DNA of 64,000 bases from Chionoecetes opilio. Taxonomy: Eukaryota; Arthropoda; Malacostraca; Decapoda; Majidae. Position 1 is the first letter of the stretch. Every line of letters starts with the position of its first letter. The notes below the pieces were generated by a model, which saw only the letters and a list, made by a program, of their open reading frames with translations, was not told the DNA's origin and did no database searches. The stretch covers positions 405,001 through 469,000 of the forward strand of contig JACEEZ010020495.1 in the NCBI GenBank assembly GCA_016584305.1. The letters are read 5' to 3'. A program made the translations under genes and the position numbers. Shown one piece after another: positions 58,690-64,000 of the stretch.

Positions 58690-59988
58690 ATCTCCTGAAA
58701 CTCCTCCTAGTGTCGCAAGTTTCCTTTACCCCGGCCTCAGTGTCTAATCCCCGGTTCTCTATTTTAGAAAAGCCTGCAATGCACCTACCTCCCTTTCAAG
58801 GGATTCAGACAAGTTCTGAACCCCTTTCCTCGAAAGGTGCACCCCATCCAGAGCTGGGCAGTATTTAAATACATTTGTATTTAAATACGTATTTAAATAC
58901 ATTTGCGTATTTAGAACTGTATTTATAAATACATTGGTTATCACGTGTTTAAATACAGTATTTAAATACTTTGATGAGTATTTAAATACATTGTATTTAA
59001 ATACTCGTAATATAAAAATGTAAATACTTGTTTATCAGTTAATTTAGCCATAAACCCGCCCAACTATCTCGCAACCCTGATGTTACAGTGAACCAGTGCT
59101 TCCACTTTCAAGGAAATTTAGCCCTGAGAAGGAAATTTCTAACGCAACACAAAATCTAAGGAAATCCAGATTTGTGAGTATCTAAAATGTATTTACAAAT
59201 GTATTTAAATACAATTGATGTATTTAGTATTTAGTATTTAAATACTTTCGTAAAATGTATTTAGTATTTGGTATTTAAATACATTTCTCCCATGTATTTA
59301 GTATTTAGTATTTAAATACATTCATTGTATTTAGTGCCTAGCTCTGACCCCATCCCTGTGGCAGAGGTGGTTATGCCTGAAAAAGAGGTCCCAGTTGTCG
59401 ACAAAGGCCCAACCATTGGCTTTGCAATGAAATGCCAGCCGGCAATTCAGAGCAATAGCCCTGGAGTACTACAAGTCGTCAACATAGTGTCTTGGAAGGA
59501 CATCACACACCACAGAGACACCCCCCTATCCCTAACCTTACCTACAGCCTCCTTGAATTGCCGTAGCAATTTTTCACTCCTTACACACTCTATGTCTACC
59601 TATTTACCCTTTACCTCCTTATCTTCCTCTTGCAGCCCCGAGAGTACCTGAAATGAATTCGTGCACACAACATGGTCATTGTTTACCTTTCTCTCCTTCG
59701 GGTCCTTCGGGCACGCACCTCCATGCTCAACCACCTTCCATCCCCCATTCCCTGGTGACTTACTAGGAACGCCTCCCTATTAGTAGTAGCCCCAGGCACG
59801 CTACCCTGTTACCCCTCCAGGTACATCTCTCGCATGTGCCCCTCCATTCTCTCCACCTGGACCTCCACCTCCACACTTAAGAGATCGTATCTCTATCTCC
59901 TGCCCTTTCATTACACTTTTCAATTCGTTCACTTCACTTACAAAGCACCTTTTCAGGTCTTCAATCGCCTCAAGAATAGATTTAGTGC
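58690..59988 (-). pseudogene. CR1-like ORF1 with coiled coil and SGNH domain
   Basis: N-terminal helix MDNFHSTKSILEAIEDLKRC at 60004-59940, then a Gly-rich linker, a region readable as LLRQFKEAVGKVRDRG and ALNCRLAFHCKANGWAFVDN, and, after the hAT MITE, LDGVHLSRKGVQNLSESL (58850-58790). The D-G-V-H signature is the final catalytic block of the SGNH esterase domain found in CR1/L2 ORF1 proteins. Several frames and a stop break it. Confidence 0.7.
58849..59346. mobile_element. hAT MITE built of TATTTAAATAC motifs
   Basis: 498 bp flanked by an exact 8-bp duplication ACCCCATC (58841-58848 and 59347-59354). Ends CAGAGCTGGGCAG and GTGCCTAGCTCTG. Much of the interior is repeated ATTTAAATAC. It splits the SGNH block of the LINE ORF1. 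Confidence 0.9.
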
Positions 59989-60759
59989 TGTGGAAATTAT
60001 CCACTAAAACCGCTCTTATTTTGAGAAAGGTATTAATTTGAATGGTGGAATTTGGCGCCTACCACCAGGAAGGCGGGATACGAATCCAAATCCACCTATG
60101 TATATATTATTATAGATTTGGGTATAAATTAAGCTGTATTTAGATATAATTAGATATAATATTGGTGGTATTCATCTATAATACCACAATTAATCAAAGG
60201 ATTAACATAATCTAAGAATTGTCAGGAAATTTCCACGTATAGGAACATTGTTGGAACATTGTCCCACGTGTAAGCTCCTAGCTGTCTTGAAAGGATTTTT
60301 AGTCAAGACATACTAGTCACGAGTTAGCCACTACCATATGAAGTCGTAGTGAGCTTTTGATTATACACTAAGGTGTAGTCAACCTCATATTAATATGAGT
60401 AAATTTTAACCGATCAATCGGTTAAGACAAGGACGAGGTGTAAAACACATCTCTAAAAATCGCTCACAGCTGTGAGAAAAGTCACGACAGCCGGTCAGCG
60501 ACGCCATCACTGTTCCACCGCCAGCCATCTTGCGATTCTATGTACCCACAGCCCCCTCCATGCTTCCCAAAGCTACAGATAAGCCTTAACACACTTCAAC
60601 CCATCTGCCCACTGCTGAGTATACCTTAATTAGCGTCTAAATAGGGTATCTGTGCAGCTAGGTAGACTATGGGTTAATAGCAAGGTGAGTTTACGTTAAT
60701 TTACTTTATAATTTCAACGGTTGTTGTCATCCATCAGTTGATGGGCGATAATTCCAACA
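59989..60759 (+). mobile_element. BEL/Pao 5' LTR (771 bp)
   Basis: It starts TGTGGAAATTATCCACT and ends TTCCAACA, followed after three bases by TGGTGCCC. The LTR start matches 10682. It interrupts the CR1 ORF1. The 3' LTR would lie beyond the window. Confidence 0.7.
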
Positions 60760-60762
60760 GTT

Positions 60763-60779
60763 TGGTGCCCTGAGTATAG
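60763..60779 (+). other. Primer-binding site of the BEL/Pao element
   Basis: TGGTGCCCTGAGTATAG lies three bases after the LTR. TGG is the expected complement of a tRNA CCA end. Matches 7931 and 29240 (minus). Confidence 0.6.
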
Positions 60780-61396
60780 GATTATCTTTGGGAATGTTAT
60801 AAAGTGAGTGTGGTAGGTCACAGTCTATGTCCTTGGCAGCTGGCCGTGGAAAATGTGGATTTCAGGATTTTTCGAGCACCAGGTGGCAGGCTGATAAATT
60901 TAACACAGGACACGCGTCTCAATGCAGTACTTGAGTGGCCTCATGACCTCACAATCCTTTTTCTGGGAGGCAATGATATAGATGAGGAGTGTAGCCCCAG
61001 AGTCACACAAATAATATCAAAAGTATAGTGAAGAAAATAGAGGAGAAGTGTCACAGTCGTGTAGGAGTGTGTTTGATAGAGCCTAGGAAGACCAATCGAT
61101 CTCCTAGACATCACCTGGTGAGCCAACTCAGCTATGATAGGGTCAAAGATGCTATAAATAGGGCCTTGAAGAGAGAATTAAAAGGCTATGCAGTAGTACA
61201 TTTTAACGCACAGCCTTTTGAGGCCGATCTCTCTCGAGATGGCGTGCACTGGACTAGGCGAGGTTGTTACTTTGTAAAAGCCAAGTTTATAAATATCATA
61301 AAGTTGAAGAAAGGGGAGTGGGATGGTATCCAAGCACTAGGTGGATACTGGTCTGATACAGAGGAAACACCAGTTTCCCCGCCCCCTTTGGTTTAA
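60780..61396 (+). pseudogene. SGNH-hydrolase-like frame in the BEL leader
   Basis: Two overlapping frames, joined by a frameshift at about 61026, make one SGNH/GDSL-like domain. Visible blocks: VVGHSL (Ser of block I, usually GDS), APGGRL (Gly of block II), TILFLGGNDID (Asn of block III, GxND) and LSRDGVHWTRRG (Asp and His of block V). All four catalytic residue types are in the right order and about the right spacing for a 190-residue domain. There is no ATG in the first frame; it opens after a TAG at 60777. It lies between the primer-binding site and gag, on the element's coding strand. In other elements SGNH domains sit in CR1 ORF1 and some DIRS-type elements. It could be a captured module or part of a distinct retroelement family. 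Confidence 0.7.
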
Positions 61397-61698
61397 ACAA
61401 TCAAAGACTTGGCCGCCATAAACAGGCCGCCGTGCTCGCCCGCCGTACCTGCCCGCTGAGCCACAGACAGCCACAACACAGGCCGCATTTAAGCTTCCAT
61501 CCGCCAACAATGATTATGAAGTTAGTTAGATTAAATAAAGTGATGGGTGGTTATAGGCCTGGCTCTGCGCCTTGTCAGGCCGAGTCAACAGCACACCCAC
61601 ACTTAGAATTCAATTAATAGGGAACCCTAACTCATAAACATTTATCCAACTTGTTATTTTATTTTATTTTTTTTCATTTCATTTAATCAACTAAAATC
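61397..61698 (+). mobile_element. BEL/Pao leader
   Basis: Non-coding. The part from about 61510 aligns with the leaders at 8120 and 25205 (AGTTAGATTAAATAAAGTG; TTGTCAGGCCGAGTCAAC). Confidence 0.55.
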
Positions 61699-62825
61699 AT
61701 GACGGAAGGGACTAAAGCATTAGCGGCTAAATTAGGTTGGCTTACACGAATATATAAAAAGCGTGATGTAGCAGCTGGGACTATCCCTATTGACTATAGT
61801 AGTTTAAGGTCAGGACTGCTAATGCTAAAAAATAGATGGGATAATTATGAAGAGGCTTATTTACAATTACTCGTGGATGAGAGTGAAGAATTAATTAATT
61901 ATGAGAGCAAGTATGATCAAGAATGTACCAAATACATGGAAATAGTATTTAAATATGAAAATTTAGTGCATGATCAGAAACCCACAGCCAAAGCCTCTTT
62001 ACCCCAACTTAAATTACCAGATTTGTCATTGCCCCATTTTGAGGGTGAGAATTGGTATTCTTTCTGGGATAAATTCAAATGAATTGATAATAGGACTGAT
62101 CTAGCAGAGGTGCATAAATTAACCTATTTGTTAGGTCAGTTGAGAGGTCCTGCATATCTGCTGGTAAAGGAATTAACAGTAGAAAATGCCAATTATAACG
62201 TGGCACTCAAGATTCTTAGAGATAATTATGCAGATAAAGATCAGATAACAAAGAATCTTTTCTGCAAGTTCATGGATCTACTGAGCCCTTCTCACAATCA
62301 CAGAGAATTGGAAGAGTTCAGAATAACTTTAAGTTGCACACTAAGGGCCATTGAAGCTCATAAACCCTTGACAGAATCAGACTGGATGGTTAGTATCATG
62401 ATATGGAGAAAACTACCAACCAGGATGTGAGACCGCTTAAATCAAAGGTACAATAGTAATTACTTCACGGTCAAGCAAATAGAGGAGGGATTATTACAAG
62501 AGTGCAAACATTTACAAGGTATTGAGCAGGAACAACCCCACAGAGAGATTGAGATAACTAGACCTAAAGTTAATCAGCGATATCAGCCACCTTTAGAGTT
62601 TAGAGAGCCCTCATTGGTGGGTAGTTATCCCGCTCCTACTAAAGTTACGATGGGAAGAAAACTGGTAGAGAAGTTTCAAGCTAGACCAGCCGGTAAACCA
62701 TCACCAAGACCTACTCAAAGAACAGGTGCCATTTCTAAATATAGGGTTATTACAAGTGAAGTCAGAAAAAAATGTGCTTTCTGCAAGGAAGAACATCAAC
62801 CCTCCACTTGTAATATATACCCAGA
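61699..62825 (+). pseudogene. BEL/Pao gag, interrupted
   Basis: It starts MTEGTKALAAKLGWLTRIYK. Helical matrix/capsid-like sequence follows (LKNRWDNYEEAYLQLLVDE; LPHFEGENWYSFWDKFK). After a TGA at about 62080 it continues in frame: LTYLLGQLRGPAYLLVKEL, VALKILRDNYADKDQI. A second TGA lies near 62428, then QIEEGLLQECKHLQGIEQE and the first zinc knuckle CAFCKEEHQPSTC. It is cut at 62825 by an insertion. This copy keeps the roughly 500 bp deleted from the other BEL copies. Confidence 0.8.
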
Positions 62826-63778
62826 CATAGACCACTGTATACCTGGACTGTTCACGCGACAATGTTTTGAATTGCGGGGCTGCATAGGGGCCTGCGGGGC
62901 ACCCGACAAAGAGATATAGTGGTCTATGGACTATCATAGAGACTGGTTTATCAGTATATATGATATACTGTAATCTTCGTAAATGTTTGTTCTATAATAT
63001 TATCAAATAAAAAACAGTAAAACACGCTAAAGAAATGCCATTACGAGACTATGAAGAAATGTGCATGAACTTAATATTCACTTAACTCTTCGCCATTTAA
63101 AACTTTGCGAGTCAACTTTTATAATGAAGAGTATCAATAGAAGTGCAATTTTATTAGCTTTCCATTGCTATATTTTGTTATCTGATAAATTAATTAGAAC
63201 CATGCATAAATTAGCGTTAAATAAATGAATAAAATCATCAATCGGGTAATTTTCCCGATTGATGATGTTATTTATTTACTTATATATTTTGTTTTCTGAT
63301 AAATGAATTAGTACCGTGTATAAATTAGCGTTGAATAAATAAATAACATCATCAATCGGGAAAATTACCCGATTGATGATTTTATTAATTTAGTTAACGC
63401 TAATTTATGCATGGTTCTAATTAATTTATCAGATAACAAAATATAGCAATGGAAAGCTAATAAAATTGCGCTTCTATTGATACCCTTCATGATAAAAGTT
63501 GACTTGCAAAGTTTTAAATGGCGAAGAGTTGAAGTGAATATTAAGTTCATGCATATTTCTTCAGTCTCGTAATGGCATTTCTTTAGCGTGTTTTACTGTT
63601 TTTTATTTGATAATATTATAGAACAAACATTTACGAAGATTACAATATATCATATATACTGATAAACCAGTCTATATGATCCGTATATATATATATGAAT
63701 CCGAGCGGCCCTCCGACTTCAGCCCCTTGTGCGACAGGCCGATATTCCGTGCGCAGTCCAGGTATACAGTGGTCTATG
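62826..63778. mobile_element. 953-bp TIR insertion with nested foldbacks
   Basis: Perfect 24-bp inverted ends starting CATAGACCACTGTATACC, flanked by an exact 7-bp duplication ACCCAGA (62819-62825 and 63779-63785). Inside, a further inverted copy of the end lies at 62918-62931, then a foldback with arms of about 290 bp (62933-63225 and 63390-63682). Two hairpin palindromes with ATCATCAATCGGG sit near 63234-63270 and 63347-63383. No transposase. A P-type origin is possible from the CA...TG ends but the 7-bp duplication leaves the superfamily open. Confidence 0.8.
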
Positions 63779-63785
63779 ACCCAGA

Positions 63786-64000
63786 TTATTCCACTAGGTG
63801 CAAAAAGTTAATGGACCTGGGTAACTGCCTAACCTGCCTTAGTGGTAAACATGCAATACAAGCCTGTCCTATTAGCCTGGGTACTTGTAAGAAGTGTAGA
63901 AAATCCATTCATCACATAGCATTATGTCCTAATGGTGATGGGAGAACAGACCCTACAGTTGTTAAAATGGCAGTAACTAGTATGAGTAGTTCATCCGCTG
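63786..64000 (+). pseudogene. BEL/Pao zinc knuckles, continuing past the window
   Basis: It resumes the gag frame after the insertion: KKLMDLGNCLTCLSGKHAI, knuckle CLTCLSGKHAIQAC and CKKCRKSIHHIALC, then TVVKMAVTSMSSS leading to the protease. It corresponds to 8941-9140 of the left chimera. Confidence 0.85.

Larger units (their letters stand above)
55207..59988 (-). mobile_element. CR1-like LINE with SGNH-type ORF1, interrupted
   Basis: Minus strand. ORF1 (59988-58690), endonuclease (58678-57950), RT (57870-55574) and a 3' part ending in ATAAGAAAATAAGAACATAC-type sequence at about 55207. It is interrupted by a hAT MITE (58849-59346) in ORF1 and a piggyBac-like MITE (56612-57102) in RT. Its 5' side is cut by the BEL LTR at 59989. 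It also has its own frameshifts. Confidence 0.85.

Overview
The window is repeat-dense animal DNA. The repeat types suggest an arthropod, most likely a decapod crustacean: CR1-like and I-like LINEs, Ty3/gypsy and BEL/Pao LTR elements, a Penelope-like element, pogo/Tigger-like elements, tRNA-derived SINEs and long (TA)n, (TTA)n and poly(A) tracts. The organism is inferred; nothing here names a species. Nearly every recognisable coding stretch belongs to a mobile element, and almost all are broken. The one stretch that looks like host coding sequence is a 156-bp exon on the minus strand (16052-16207) encoding a short tail and a membrane anchor.

Layout. 0.3-3.0 kb: two copies of a (TTA)n-containing repeat. 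3.06-5.0 kb: TA-flanked inverted-repeat element A1 carrying a LINE reverse-transcriptase fragment, then a SINE. 5.4-11.4 kb: a chimeric LTR element with a gypsy 5' LTR, gag, protease and partial RT, joined at a primer-binding site to a deleted BEL/Pao element. 11.5-11.9 kb: foldback element. 12.3-15.8 kb: two minus-strand LINE pieces. 15.8-18.5 kb: the least repetitive part, with the host exon. 18.6-28.6 kb: nested pogo/Tigger-like families with different terminal repeats. 29.5-36.0 kb: near full-length but broken I-like LINE. 36.1-39.2 kb: three more pogo-like elements side by side. 39.2-40.3 kb: palindromic Penelope-like element with a hammerhead-ribozyme-like motif in each arm. 40.4-46.8 kb: an inverted second copy of 3.4-9.2 kb, lying between pogo-like ends. 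46.9-49.1 kb: pogo-like element interrupted by another that keeps a transposase DNA-binding remnant. 49-53.3 kb: homopolymer-rich, possibly poorly assembled sequence with a shredded transposase-like gene. 54-60 kb: hAT element and a CR1-like LINE split by piggyBac-like and hAT MITEs. 60-64 kb: 5' LTR, primer-binding site, an SGNH-hydrolase-like reading frame, and BEL/Pao gag interrupted by a 953-bp foldback, continuing past the window end.

There is no cooperating gene system in the bacterial sense. The main points of interest are the SGNH-like frame between primer-binding site and gag of a BEL element (60.8-61.4 kb), the gypsy-BEL chimera joined at a primer-binding site and later copied in inverted orientation, the head-to-head hammerhead-bearing Penelope palindrome, and about nine pogo-like terminal-repeat families that share internal modules and occupy TA tracts.
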